Shown: piece by piece, positions 45,839 to 54,032 of the stretch | Numbering within the stretch: position 1 is the stretch's first letter | Layout of the letters: every line of letters begins with the position of its first letter | Assembly: GCF_003947415.1 (NCBI RefSeq) | Contig: NZ_QHKL01000011.1 | Location: 62,001 to 126,000, forward strand | DNA: 64,000 bases | Source of the DNA: Amycolatopsis sp. WAC 01376 | GTDB taxonomy: Bacteria > Actinomycetota > Actinomycetes > Mycobacteriales > Pseudonocardiaceae | Direction: 5' to 3' | The notes under the pieces: generated by a model | Databases searched by the model: none | The model's input: the letters and a program-made list of their open reading frames with translations, nothing else | Told to the model about the DNA's origin: nothing | Program-made: the position numbers and the translations under genes

Positions 45839-46804
45839 ATGGAGTACCGCAGGCTCGGCGCGAGCGGGCTTTCCGTCAGCGAGATCTCCTACGGCAACTG
45901 GCTCACGCACCGCGACGGCGCGGAATGCGTCCAGGCCGCGCTCGACGCGGGCATCACGACCTTCCACACGGCCGCGGCCTGGGACGGCGGCGCCGCCGAA
46001 GAGAACCTCGCCACGGCACTGGCCCCCGCGCGCCGCGACGATCTCGTCCTCTGCACCGGCGTCTTCTGGCCGGAGGGCCCGGGTGTCAACGACGCCGGCC
46101 TCAGCCGCAAACACCTGACCACGTCGCTGCACGGGTCGCTGCGGCGGCTGCGCACCGACTACATCGACGTCTACCAGTTGCTGCGGTTCGACTACCGCAC
46201 ACCGTTGGAGGAGACGTTCCTCGCGCTGTCGGATCTGGTGCGGCAGGGGAAGATCCTCTACACGGGCACCGCGGAATGGACGGCGGAACAGCTACTGGAG
46301 GCGCGGCCGATCGCCGAGCGGCACGGCGTCCCGCTCATCGCCAACCAGCCGCACTACTCGATGCTCTGGCGGGTCGCCGAAGCGCAGGTGATGCCGGTCT
46401 GCGAACGCGCCGGGATCGGCCAGTTCGCCTCGGTCCCCCTCGCGCAGGGCGTCCTGACCGGCAAATACCGGCCGGGCGAGATCCCAGCGGACTCCCGGGC
46501 CGCCAAGTCGACCGAGGCACGGCCGCTGCTCCTGCCGGACCTCCTCGAACGAGTCGGCATGCTGCGCGGCGTCGCCGACGAGGCCGGGTTGACCATGGCC
46601 CAGCTGGCACTCGCCTGGACGTTGCAGCACAACACCGTCGCCTCGGTGGTGACCGGCGCGAGCAGCGCCGCCCAGCTGACCGAGAACGCGAAGGCGGCCG
46701 GGGTGGTGCTGGACCTCGACACGCTGACGCGGATCGACCAGCTGCTGGGCAGCTTCGTGCAGACGGATCCTCGGCTGACCTGGTCACCACCCGCGATCAC
46801 GTAG
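45839..46804 (+). CDS. Aldo/keto reductase-fold protein lacking the catalytic tetrad
   Basis: 321 residues, ATG with GAGG upstream, 2 bp after the SDR stop. The whole (beta/alpha)8 AKR fold of the Kv-beta/YajO type is readable (MEYRRLGASGLSVSEISYG; LSRKHL..SL; RLRTDYID; cofactor motif VTGASSAAQLTENAKA). However, the four catalytic positions are all changed: the Asp of FDTA is His43, the Tyr of the same motif is Trp48, the Lys of the TK motif is Gly74, and the His after YQL is Leu115. Cofactor-binding segments remain. It may be a redox sensor, a subunit of the SDR, or an enzyme with new chemistry. A simple reductase role is not supported. Confidence 0.88.
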   Translation: MEYRRLGASGLSVSEISYGNWLTHRDGAECVQAALDAGITTFHTAAAWDGGAAEENLATALAPARRDDLVLCTGVFWPEGPGVNDAGLSRKHLTTSLHGSLRRLRTDYIDVYQLLRFDYRTPLEETFLALSDLVRQGKILYTGTAEWTAEQLLEARPIAERHGVPLIANQPHYSMLWRVAEAQVMPVCERAGIGQFASVPLAQGVLTGKYRPGEIPADSRAAKSTEARPLLLPDLLERVGMLRGVADEAGLTMAQLALAWTLQHNTVASVVTGASSAAQLTENAKAAGVVLDLDTLTRIDQLLGSFVQTDPRLTWSPPAIT

Positions 46805-46842
46805 GCCGCGGTCGTGAGTGGCGAGTGTCCTTGCCCGCCTGA

Positions 46843-46897
46843 GTACATGAAGGACCCCTTCCTTGCGCCTGGCGCAGTGAAGGGGTCCTTCATGTAC
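46843..46897. repeat. Intergenic hairpin, family A
   Basis: GTACATGAAGGACCCCTTCC pairs with the complementary right arm (one base difference at the tip, AGTGAAGGGG). Lies 39 bp after the AKR-fold gene. Confidence 0.85.
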
Positions 46898-46908
46898 CTC
46901 GGCAAGGT

Positions 46909-46955
46909 GTGAAGGTCGAGTTTCCTCGGCTGAGCCGTGGGAAGGGGGCCTTCAC
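46909..46955. repeat. Decayed intergenic hairpin, family B variant
   Basis: Right arm GGGAAGGGGGCCTTCAC is intact, and the left arm GTGAAGGTCGAGTTTCC carries several changes, so pairing is imperfect. Centre CTCGGCTGAGCCG as at 17734-17788. Confidence 0.7.
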
Positions 46956-46971
46956 GGACCCGAATCGCCAC

Positions 46972-47532
46972 TCACGACGCCAAAGCGGTCCGCAAGATGG
47001 CCTCGAACCGTTCCGCCGTCGGCGGTTCGTCGCGCAGCAATCCCTGCAGCAGCAACCCGTCCACCAGCCCGACCAGCATCTCGACCCGCACCGGATCGTC
47101 GGTGTAGCGGCGGGCGAAGTCCGCCAAGGCGGCCATCCAGCGATCGGTCGACTCGCGGAGCTTCGGCTCCCGCGCCGCCAAGAGGTACAGCTCGTACTCG
47201 GCCAGCAGATGCCCGGGCTTGGCGACGACGTCGGCCATCAAGGTGGCGAACCTCCGCAGCGCGTCCACACCGCCGTCGGCCTCGGCGGCGAGGACGCGCA
47301 TCCGCTCGGCGTCTTCGTCCATGCACTGGGTGAGCGCGGCGGTCAGCAGGTCTTCGATCCCCCGGAAGTGGTACGCGGCCGCCGTCGCGGGCAGCCCCGC
47401 CTCACGGGCGACGGTGCGGTGGCTGACCCCCGACACGCCGTCCCTCGCGACGATGCGCAGGGTGGCCTCGATCAGTTCCCGTTTGCGTTGCTCGCCCTTG
47501 GCGAGACGGCCGTCGGTGCTCGGCTCGTTCAG
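46972..47532 (-). CDS. TetR-family regulator, probable CTG start
   Basis: 186 residues if translation begins at CTG 47532 (LNEPSTDGRLAKGEQRKREL). The first ordinary start codon (GTG 47436) would cut off helix 1 and part of the helix-turn-helix (ELIEATLRIVARDGVSGVSHRTVAREAGLPATAAAYHF), so it cannot be the true start. GGAGG sits 7 bases before the CTG, and the CTG overlaps the MFS stop codon as CTGA, so translation is probably coupled. The C-terminal ligand domain is of general TetR type. Likely represses the MFS gene that precedes it on the same transcript. Confidence 0.82.
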   Translation of the reverse strand: MNEPSTDGRLAKGEQRKRELIEATLRIVARDGVSGVSHRTVAREAGLPATAAAYHFRGIEDLLTAALTQCMDEDAERMRVLAAEADGGVDALRRFATLMADVVAKPGHLLAEYELYLLAAREPKLRESTDRWMAALADFARRYTDDPVRVEMLVGLVDGLLLQGLLRDEPPTAERFEAILRTALAS

Positions 47533-48734
47533 CGTGCCGCCTCCTCGCTGATCGTGGTCTTCCTGCTCAGCAGAGGATACGAGAGCAGGGCGATCAGGAT
47601 GATCAAGCCACCGGCGACCACCGCGACGGCGAACCCGCCGTCCGGCCCGAAGCGGTCGACGGCCTCACCGGACACCGCGGCGCCGAGCGCGACCCCGATG
47701 CTGAGGCCGGTGATCGCCCACGTCATCCCCTCGGTCAGCTTCTCCGCCGGGACGATCTTCTCGATCATCCCCATGACGACGATCATCGTGGGAGAGAAGA
47801 ACAATCCGGCGACGAACACCACCGCGCTCAGACTCACGACACCGTCCACGACCAGCAACGGCACCACGCTCGCGGCCGTACCCGCGGTGCCGATCAGGAG
47901 CAGCCGAGGCGGAGTCATGGCGAGCTTGAGCGTCCCGAAGACCAGCCCCGAGATCGCGGAACCCACCGCGTAGATCGAAACGACGATGCCCGCGGCCGAC
48001 GGCGACCCGGCGTGCCGGGCGAACGCCACACTGACGACGTCGACCGTGCCGACGATGACGCCGCCCGCCACCAGCGTCAGTACCAGTACCCGCACCGCGC
48101 CCAGCCGGATCGCCGAACTCCCGGAAGATCCGCTCTGCGGCAGCACGGGCGGTTCCGTCTCGCGTTGCGCGACGAACAGCAGCACTCCGACGACGAGGAA
48201 CGCCACGGCGACCAGCGGCCCGGCTTCGGGGAAGACGACGGTGCACAACGCGACCGACAACGCGGGCCCGATGACGAAGGTCAGCTCGTCGACCACCGAT
48301 TCCAGCGCGAACGCCGTGTGCAGCCGGGGCGACCCGCGGTACAGCCGCGACCACCGGGCCCGGACCATCGCCGCCATGCTGGGCATGAACCCGGCGAGGA
48401 TCGCGGACACGTACAGCGTCCAGACAGGCGCCCCGAACCGCGCGCAGAGCAGGAGCGCGCCGAGCGCCATCACGCTGATCCCGGTGACGGGCAACAGGAT
48501 CCGGCTCTGCCCCCGGCGATCCACCAGCCTCGCGACCTGTGGCCCGAGCAGCGCCATGGACAGCGTGAACGCCGCGGAGACCAGTCCGGCGAGCCCGTAG
48601 TCGCCCCGCGTCTGCGCCAGCATCGTGATGATCCCGATCCCCATCATGGGGACCGGGATCCTGGCGACCAGCCCGGCGGCGGAGAAGGCGAGAGAGCCCT
48701 TCGCGGAGAACAGCTCTCGATATTGGCCTGGCAA
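47529..48734 (-). CDS. MFS transporter
   Basis: 401 residues from TTG at 48734 with GGGGG 5 bases before it; no ATG or GTG start is available in frame upstream. Twelve predicted membrane helices, with the loop 2-3 motif ARLVDRRGQSRIL of the major facilitator superfamily. Probably a drug/proton or metabolite exporter. Followed by its TetR regulator with overlapping codons. The cargo is unknown. Confidence 0.88.
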   Translation of the reverse strand: MPGQYRELFSAKGSLAFSAAGLVARIPVPMMGIGIITMLAQTRGDYGLAGLVSAAFTLSMALLGPQVARLVDRRGQSRILLPVTGISVMALGALLLCARFGAPVWTLYVSAILAGFMPSMAAMVRARWSRLYRGSPRLHTAFALESVVDELTFVIGPALSVALCTVVFPEAGPLVAVAFLVVGVLLFVAQRETEPPVLPQSGSSGSSAIRLGAVRVLVLTLVAGGVIVGTVDVVSVAFARHAGSPSAAGIVVSIYAVGSAISGLVFGTLKLAMTPPRLLLIGTAGTAASVVPLLVVDGVVSLSAVVFVAGLFFSPTMIVVMGMIEKIVPAEKLTEGMTWAITGLSIGVALGAAVSGEAVDRFGPDGGFAVAVVAGGLIILIALLSYPLLSRKTTISEEAAR

Positions 48735-48784
48735 GACGCCCCCACAACTTGAACACTCGTTACATTTTGAGCGGTCGTTTCACT

Positions 48785-50203
48785 TTATACACGCGCTCCG
48801 TCAGTTCCCGCAACGAGTGCGAGTGCTTCGGTCAGCCCTGCCGTCTCGCCGTGCGGCGCGGCCCAGGCCACGTAGCCGTCCGGCCGCATCAGGAAGGCCT
48901 GATCGGAGTCCGCCTCAACGAGCCGAACCCGCCCGTTCGCGGCGGCATGGACCTCGCCGGCGCGGGCCACCAGCAGCGCGCGACCGTCCTCGGACACCAG
49001 CGGCAGTGGAGCGAACCGGCCGATCAGCGGATGCGCGGCGTCCGGCGCGTAGTCGATGTCGGCGCCGTTCCCCATCGCGATGAAATGCCGTCTTGCCGCC
49101 GGGATCGCCAGGGTCTCCTCCATCACCTGTCGGAGCGCGGCGACCTGCGGGCCGGGACGCAGCAACGCGACCTGAGCCCGGGTGTTGCGCAGTACGCGCT
49201 CCCCGACCGGATGCCGCTCCGCGGTGTAAGTGTCCAATAAGGACTCCATTGCCCGTCCGCGGACGACCAGGCCCAGTTTCCAGCCGAGGTTCATCGCGTC
49301 CTGGAGCCCCAGGTTCAGCCCCTGTCCGCCGATCGGCGAATGCACATGGGCGGCGTCGCCCGCCAGAAGGACGCGCCCCTGCCGATAGGTCGCGGCCTGA
49401 CGTGTGTTGTCGCTGAAGCGGATTCCACCGCCGAAGCGGACAAGCTCGACATCGACCCCCGCGACACGGTGGATACTCGCGCGCATCTCCTCGGCCGTCA
49501 GCGGCGCGTCCCGGTCGCCCGGTCCGCCGTCGAACTCCATGGTGGAGATCTCGCCCGGCACCAGCGACGTGTGCACCATCCCGCCGGGGCCGTGCATGGT
49601 CGAGTGCACCGCGCCGGGATCGGCGACCTCCGCCGCCGCGACCCGGCCGGTCATCGTCGCGTCCGTGCCGGGGAACGCGATCCCGGCCCGCTTCCGCACG
49701 ACGCTGCGGCCTCCGTCGCAGCCCACCAGGTAGGCGGCCCGCTCGGACCGGCCGTCGGCGAGCACGGCGCGGACCGCCGAATCCTCCTGCACCAAGTCGA
49801 CGACCTCGCAGTCCGTCCGGACGCGAACGCCGAGCCCTGTCGCCCAGCCGGCGAGGATCCGTTCCAGCACGTGTTGCTTGAGCACGAACCCGCCTGCCGC
49901 TCCCGACGGGACCTCGTCCTCGACGAGAGGTAAGCCGGCGAAGTGCCCTCTCGCGCGATTCCCCTTCAGCAGCCCGGAAACGCCGGATGACTCCTTCTGC
50001 GCCTTCGAGAACTCCCCGGTCAGACCACGCAGCCGCAGGGACTGCGACGTGCGGCCGTTGATCCCGCGCAACCCGAAGCTCCGATTTTGGCGGACCGCAC
50101 CGTCGCCCGCCTCCAAGACGAGCGGATCAGCTCCGGCCAGCCGGAGTTCGCCTGCCAGCAGCAGGCCGACCGGTCCCCCGCCCACGATGATCACGTCGTT
50201 CAC
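48785..50203 (-). CDS. FAD-dependent aromatic monooxygenase
   Basis: 472 residues from GTG at 50203 (MNDVIIVGGGPVGLLLAG). Class A flavoprotein monooxygenase: GGGPVGL dinucleotide motif, DG motif (VGCDGGRSVVRKRAG), GD motif (LLAGDAAHVHSPIGGQGLNLGL). C-terminal region about 385-472 is the short thioredoxin-like domain often found in this group. It hydroxylates an aromatic ring with NAD(P)H and oxygen. Relatives include polyketide tailoring enzymes and rifampicin- or tetracycline-inactivating enzymes; a divergent TetR next to it suggests substrate induction. The substrate is unknown. Confidence 0.88.
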   Translation of the reverse strand: MNDVIIVGGGPVGLLLAGELRLAGADPLVLEAGDGAVRQNRSFGLRGINGRTSQSLRLRGLTGEFSKAQKESSGVSGLLKGNRARGHFAGLPLVEDEVPSGAAGGFVLKQHVLERILAGWATGLGVRVRTDCEVVDLVQEDSAVRAVLADGRSERAAYLVGCDGGRSVVRKRAGIAFPGTDATMTGRVAAAEVADPGAVHSTMHGPGGMVHTSLVPGEISTMEFDGGPGDRDAPLTAEEMRASIHRVAGVDVELVRFGGGIRFSDNTRQAATYRQGRVLLAGDAAHVHSPIGGQGLNLGLQDAMNLGWKLGLVVRGRAMESLLDTYTAERHPVGERVLRNTRAQVALLRPGPQVAALRQVMEETLAIPAARRHFIAMGNGADIDYAPDAAHPLIGRFAPLPLVSEDGRALLVARAGEVHAAANGRVRLVEADSDQAFLMRPDGYVAWAAPHGETAGLTEALALVAGTDGARV

Positions 50204-50217
50204 GACACCCCCGTGTG

Positions 50218-50259
50218 TACAGTGTACATATACGCTGTAAATATGATAGATACACCGTA
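50218..50259. promoter_or_regulatory. Candidate TetR operator
   Basis: Inverted half-sites TACAGTGTA (50218-50226) and TACGCTGTA (50231-50239), a 4-base spacer, one mismatch; a third half-site TACACCGTA lies at 50251-50259. Positioned between the divergent FAD monooxygenase and TetR starts, in a locally AT-rich stretch. Confidence 0.6.
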
Positions 50260-50283
50260 AACCTGTCAAGCGAAGGGCGCGGG

Positions 50284-50934
50284 ATGACGCGGAGAGAACC
50301 GTTGAACCGGGAGAAGGTCCTGGACGCGGCGCTCGCCTTGGCAGGCGAGGAAGGCCTCAAGGGGCTGTCGATGCGCAAACTCGCCAAGACGCTCGGCGTG
50401 GAAGCGATGGCGCTGTACAACCACGTCCGGAACAAGACCGACATCCTCGACGGCATCGCGGAACGCGTCTACAGCGGAATCGAACCGGCCGACCCCGGCG
50501 CACCGTGGCCGGACCGGGTGCGGGTCACCGTGCTCAACCTCTATCGCGCGCTCGCCCGGCATCCGGTCGTGCCGATGGCGTTGGCCACCGACGAGGCCAA
50601 TCCGAACTCGCTGCGCTCTTTGCGGCCGGTCGAAGATCTCGTCGGCGCGCTCTACGAAGCCGGCTTCGAGGACGACGGGATCCGTCAGACGCTGGGCGCC
50701 CTGAACAGCCTCGTTTTCGGCTCGCTGCTGCTGACGACCGCCGGTTTCACCGCGACGCGCCACGACGAAACCGGACAAGACCTCTACCTGCGGCGGATCG
50801 ATCCGGCGGCGCTGCCGAACTTCAGCCGCGCCTTACCCGCGCTGACGGCCGTGGATCCCGAGCGGGACTTCACGCGCGCGCTGGACCTGCTGATCAGCGG
50901 GATCGTCGCGGCCGCGCCGTCGGACAGGTCGTGA
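50284..50934 (+). CDS. TetR-family regulator, TetR_C type
   Basis: 216 residues from ATG at 50284 (MTRREPLNREKVLDAAL); an upstream in-frame ATG at 50215 would run through the operator and is unlikely. Helix-turn-helix LSMRKLAKTLGVEAMALYNHVRNK, the pattern of tetracycline-repressor-like proteins, with a C-terminal ligand domain of the same class. Divergent from the FAD monooxygenase and very likely its repressor. The ligand may be the monooxygenase substrate. Confidence 0.9.
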   Translation: MTRREPLNREKVLDAALALAGEEGLKGLSMRKLAKTLGVEAMALYNHVRNKTDILDGIAERVYSGIEPADPGAPWPDRVRVTVLNLYRALARHPVVPMALATDEANPNSLRSLRPVEDLVGALYEAGFEDDGIRQTLGALNSLVFGSLLLTTAGFTATRHDETGQDLYLRRIDPAALPNFSRALPALTAVDPERDFTRALDLLISGIVAAAPSDRS

Positions 50935-50937
50935 GTA

Positions 50938-50990
50938 GTAGCGAGGGCCTCCTTGCCTACCCTGACGGTAGGGAAGGAGGCTTTCGCTAC
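50938..50990. repeat. Intergenic hairpin, family B
   Basis: GTAGCGAGGGCCTCCTTGCC pairs with the right arm ending AAGGAGGCTTTCGCTAC with small mismatches. Directly follows the TetR stop codon. Confidence 0.85.
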
Positions 50991-51046
50991 CGTCAAATGT
51001 GGTCCCTGGTGACCGTGGGACGGCTGTGACCTCGGCGGCCGGTCGT

Positions 51047-51107
51047 GAAGTACATGAAGGACCCCTTCCTTGCGCCTAGCGCAAGGAAGGGGTCCTTCAT
51101 GTACTTC
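51047..51107. repeat. Intergenic hairpin, family A, near perfect
   Basis: GAAGTACATGAAGGACCCCT continues through TCCTTGCGC to a three-base loop, then its full complement: a stem of about 29 bp. The most intact copy of the family in the window. Confidence 0.9.
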
Positions 51108-51116
51108 CGCAAGGCG

Positions 51117-51170
51117 GAACACGCGAGTTACGCCTACAAACACGCGAGTTCCGGGTCTGAACACTCAAGT
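51117..51170. repeat. Short direct repeats
   Basis: ACACGCGAGTTACGCCTACA and ACACGCGAGTTCCGGGTCTG in tandem, then a decayed ACACTCAAGT. Same word as in 32090-32130. Confidence 0.7.
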
Positions 51171-51201
51171 GCGGTGCCGCGTCACCCAGGCCGCGACCGG
51201 A

Positions 51202-53835
51202 TCAGCTCAGACTCGAGCAAGGCCTCGCATCGGGGTCCTGAGCTCCCTTGGGCACCCACCGCACGTTCGCGATCGACGCGGAGAACCGGCCGTCGGTGTA
51301 CACCAGGAACGGCGTGTTGACGTTCTCCAGGTCCAGCCCGGTGGCGAAACAGGACACCGGGATCTTGACCGTCGACTTCGGCGCCCCCGCGAGATCGGTG
51401 AACAGCTTGGTCGCGTTCACCTCGGAGAAGCACGGGTACACGCAGTGCATGCTGATCACCGTCCGGCCGGCGGGCGCCTCGTGCACGACGGTGTCGAACT
51501 CCAGCGCCGCGTCGGCGTTCAGGTAGCCCCGCAGATCGTTGGTACCGGCCGGGTTCTGGAAGTAGAGCTGGGCCGGGCCGGTGCCGGTCCAGGTCGCTTT
51601 GAGCCCGTCCTGCTGGACGTTCACATCGGACTGGACGACGCCGATCTCGGCGTGTGAAGCGGCGCCGTCCGGGCCGATCTCGGTGCCGCCCCAGTTCTCC
51701 GCCGAGCCGATGAAACCCTTGTACGGCGCGACATCGGTGCGGTTGAAGACCTCGAGATCCTCGGTCGCGGTGCCGCCGCCACCGGTCGAGCCACAGGTCA
51801 CCGGGCCTGCCGTCTCGTCCAGCTGTCCGACGGTGACGCGCTGGCCGGCCTTGAGGCCGTAGCCGAGTTTGAACAGCGGGTCGTACTCCGCCGAACCCGC
51901 GTTCAGCGGCGTCTGGCACGCGCTCTTCGGCCACGAATACGGCAGCGTTCCCTTGAAGCCGCCCTTGACCAGGACGTCGGCGACGCCGCCGCCTTCGGTG
52001 CCCGGCAGCCAGGCCGCGACGAACGCGTCGGAGCGGTTGATCTCCTTGTTCATGTACAGCGGGCGGCCGCCGACGTAGACGGTGACGACCGGAGCGCCCT
52101 TGCCGCGGACCTTGTCCAGCACGGCCAGATCCTCGGGGTAGAGCTTTGACGCCTCCAGTGTCTTCCGGGTCAGGTCGCCGACGCCTTCCGCGTACGGGGT
52201 CTCACCGATGACGGCGATGACCGCGTCGTAGCCCTTCGGGTCGGTGTCGCCCTTCTCGTCGAAGGTGACGTTGACGTCGCCCAGCTGCTGCTTGAGCCCG
52301 GCGAGGATCGACGTGGCGTTCGGGAAGTCGGCGTTGGTGTTGCCGGTCCCCTGCCAGCTCAGCGTCCAGCCACCGGTCTGGTTCTGGATGCTGTCCGCGC
52401 TCTTGCCGACCACGAGGACCTTCGACTTCGGCTTCAGCGGCAGCACGTTGCCGTTGTTCTTCAGCAACGTCTGCGACGAACGGGCGGCGTCGCGCGCCAG
52501 CCAGGTCTCCTTCAGCGCCTCGTCCGAGTTGGCGTACGACCGGTCCGACGGCTTCTGCGATTCGTACAGCCCCGACCGCAGCTTGACGCGCAGGATGCGG
52601 GTCACCGCGTCGTCGATCCGCGAGACCGGGATCCGGCCGTCGCCGACCTGGGCGACGGTGTTGGCGATGAACGCCTTCCAGTCGTTCGGCACCATCACGA
52701 TGTCGATGCCGGCGTTGATCGCCTGCGGGCAGGAAGCGTTGGTGCAGCCGGGAACCTGGCCGATGCCGTTCCAATCGGACACGACGAGGCCGTCGAAGCC
52801 CATCTTGCCCTTGAGGATCTGGTTCAGCGCCTTGTCGCTGCCGTGCAGCTTGCCTTCGTCGATGCCGAGTTCGGCGTTGGTCCAGCTGTTGAACGACACC
52901 ATCACGGTCTGGGAACCGGCCGCGAGCGCGCCGTAGTAGCCCTGTCCGTGGACGTTGATCATCTCGGCTTCGGAGGCGGGGTTGACGCCCTGGTCCTGTC
53001 CCTTGAGGGTGCCGCCGTCACCGATGAAGTGCTTGGCGGTGCCGATCACGCCGTTGTAGCCGATGCGTCTGGTCGAGCCGTCCTGGAGCCCGTTGATCGC
53101 CTCGTAGCCGTAGGCCCTGGTGATCCGCGGATCTTCGGAGAACCCTTCGTAGGTGCGGCCCCAGCGGTCGTCCTTGACGACGGCCAGCGTCGGCGCGAAC
53201 GCCCAGTCCTGGCCGGTGGCGCGGATCTGCCGGGCCGTCGCCGCGGAGATGTCGCGCACCAGGCACGGATCGTGCGCGGCGCCGAGACCGATGTTGTGCG
53301 GGAAGACGGTCGCCCCGTACACGTTGTTGTTGCCGTGCACCGCGTCGATGCCCCAGATCACCGGGATCTTCGTCCGGCTGCCCTTCGCGGCTTCCCAGTA
53401 GGAGTCGGCGAGCTTCAGCCAATCCTGCTGGGAGGCGTGCTTGTCCTTGTTCGGCCACGAACCACCGCCGTTGAGGACCGAGCCGATCGAGTACTGCCGG
53501 ACCTCGTCGGGGGTGATCGCGGCGATCTCGGGCTGCGTCATCTGCCCGACCTTCTCCTCCAGGGTCATCCCCGCGAGGATCTGGGCTATCCGCTGCTCGT
53601 CACCCGCCTTGCCCTTGAACCGGCTCTCGACCTTCGGCCAGTCCGCGAGCGCCGGCAGGCTCTTCTCGATCCGGGCGCAGCCGTCCCGGCCGAGCGCGGG
53701 CTTACCGATCACGGGCTGTTCGGCCGCGACGGCGGAGGGAGTGGCCACCACGGCCCCGCCGAGCAGCGCGAGACTCATCAAGGCGATCAGCGGACTTCGG
53801 CGCGCGTGCGCACGTCTTGCCATGGTCTGGTCCAT
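51202..53835 (-). CDS. Secreted GH3 beta-glucosidase, ExoP-like
   Basis: 877 residues; ATG 53835 or 53823. Signal peptide about 1-38 (IALMSLALLGGAVVATPSAVAA). GH3 N-terminal barrel about 80-420 with nucleophile Asp354 (GLVVSDWNG) and the KHF motif at 268-270; C-terminal alpha/beta domain about 460-660; a further beta domain about 700-877 with cysteines, like the carbohydrate-binding end of ExoP-type exo-beta-glucan hydrolases. Releases glucose from beta-glucans or cello-oligosaccharides outside the cell. No sugar transporter gene is adjacent. Confidence 0.93.
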   Translation of the reverse strand: MDQTMARRAHARRSPLIALMSLALLGGAVVATPSAVAAEQPVIGKPALGRDGCARIEKSLPALADWPKVESRFKGKAGDEQRIAQILAGMTLEEKVGQMTQPEIAAITPDEVRQYSIGSVLNGGGSWPNKDKHASQQDWLKLADSYWEAAKGSRTKIPVIWGIDAVHGNNNVYGATVFPHNIGLGAAHDPCLVRDISAATARQIRATGQDWAFAPTLAVVKDDRWGRTYEGFSEDPRITRAYGYEAINGLQDGSTRRIGYNGVIGTAKHFIGDGGTLKGQDQGVNPASEAEMINVHGQGYYGALAAGSQTVMVSFNSWTNAELGIDEGKLHGSDKALNQILKGKMGFDGLVVSDWNGIGQVPGCTNASCPQAINAGIDIVMVPNDWKAFIANTVAQVGDGRIPVSRIDDAVTRILRVKLRSGLYESQKPSDRSYANSDEALKETWLARDAARSSQTLLKNNGNVLPLKPKSKVLVVGKSADSIQNQTGGWTLSWQGTGNTNADFPNATSILAGLKQQLGDVNVTFDEKGDTDPKGYDAVIAVIGETPYAEGVGDLTRKTLEASKLYPEDLAVLDKVRGKGAPVVTVYVGGRPLYMNKEINRSDAFVAAWLPGTEGGGVADVLVKGGFKGTLPYSWPKSACQTPLNAGSAEYDPLFKLGYGLKAGQRVTVGQLDETAGPVTCGSTGGGGTATEDLEVFNRTDVAPYKGFIGSAENWGGTEIGPDGAASHAEIGVVQSDVNVQQDGLKATWTGTGPAQLYFQNPAGTNDLRGYLNADAALEFDTVVHEAPAGRTVISMHCVYPCFSEVNATKLFTDLAGAPKSTVKIPVSCFATGLDLENVNTPFLVYTDGRFSASIANVRWVPKGAQDPDARPCSSLS

Positions 53836-54032
53836 TCTGCGGGAGGCGGGGACCGGCCGATCCTCACCGGACCCGGCGGTGGCGTCAAGAGTTTCGGGCC
53901 AGTACGGGAGCTGTTATTTTTTGCCATAAACTAAGACCCGGAAAGTCACTGCCGAACATCGACTCCCGACCGGCCCTTGACCTCCACATTACTTGAGCTT
54001 TTACCTTCGCTGGAAACGAAGGGAATCAACTC

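Larger units (their letters stand above)
46811..46978. repeat. Nested inverted repeats, family C outer arms
   Basis: Outer perfect 14-base arms GTCGTGAGTGGCGA (46811-46824) and TCGCCACTCACGAC (46965-46978) enclose two further hairpins. The right arm contributes the last codons and stop of the TetR gene. Confidence 0.85.
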
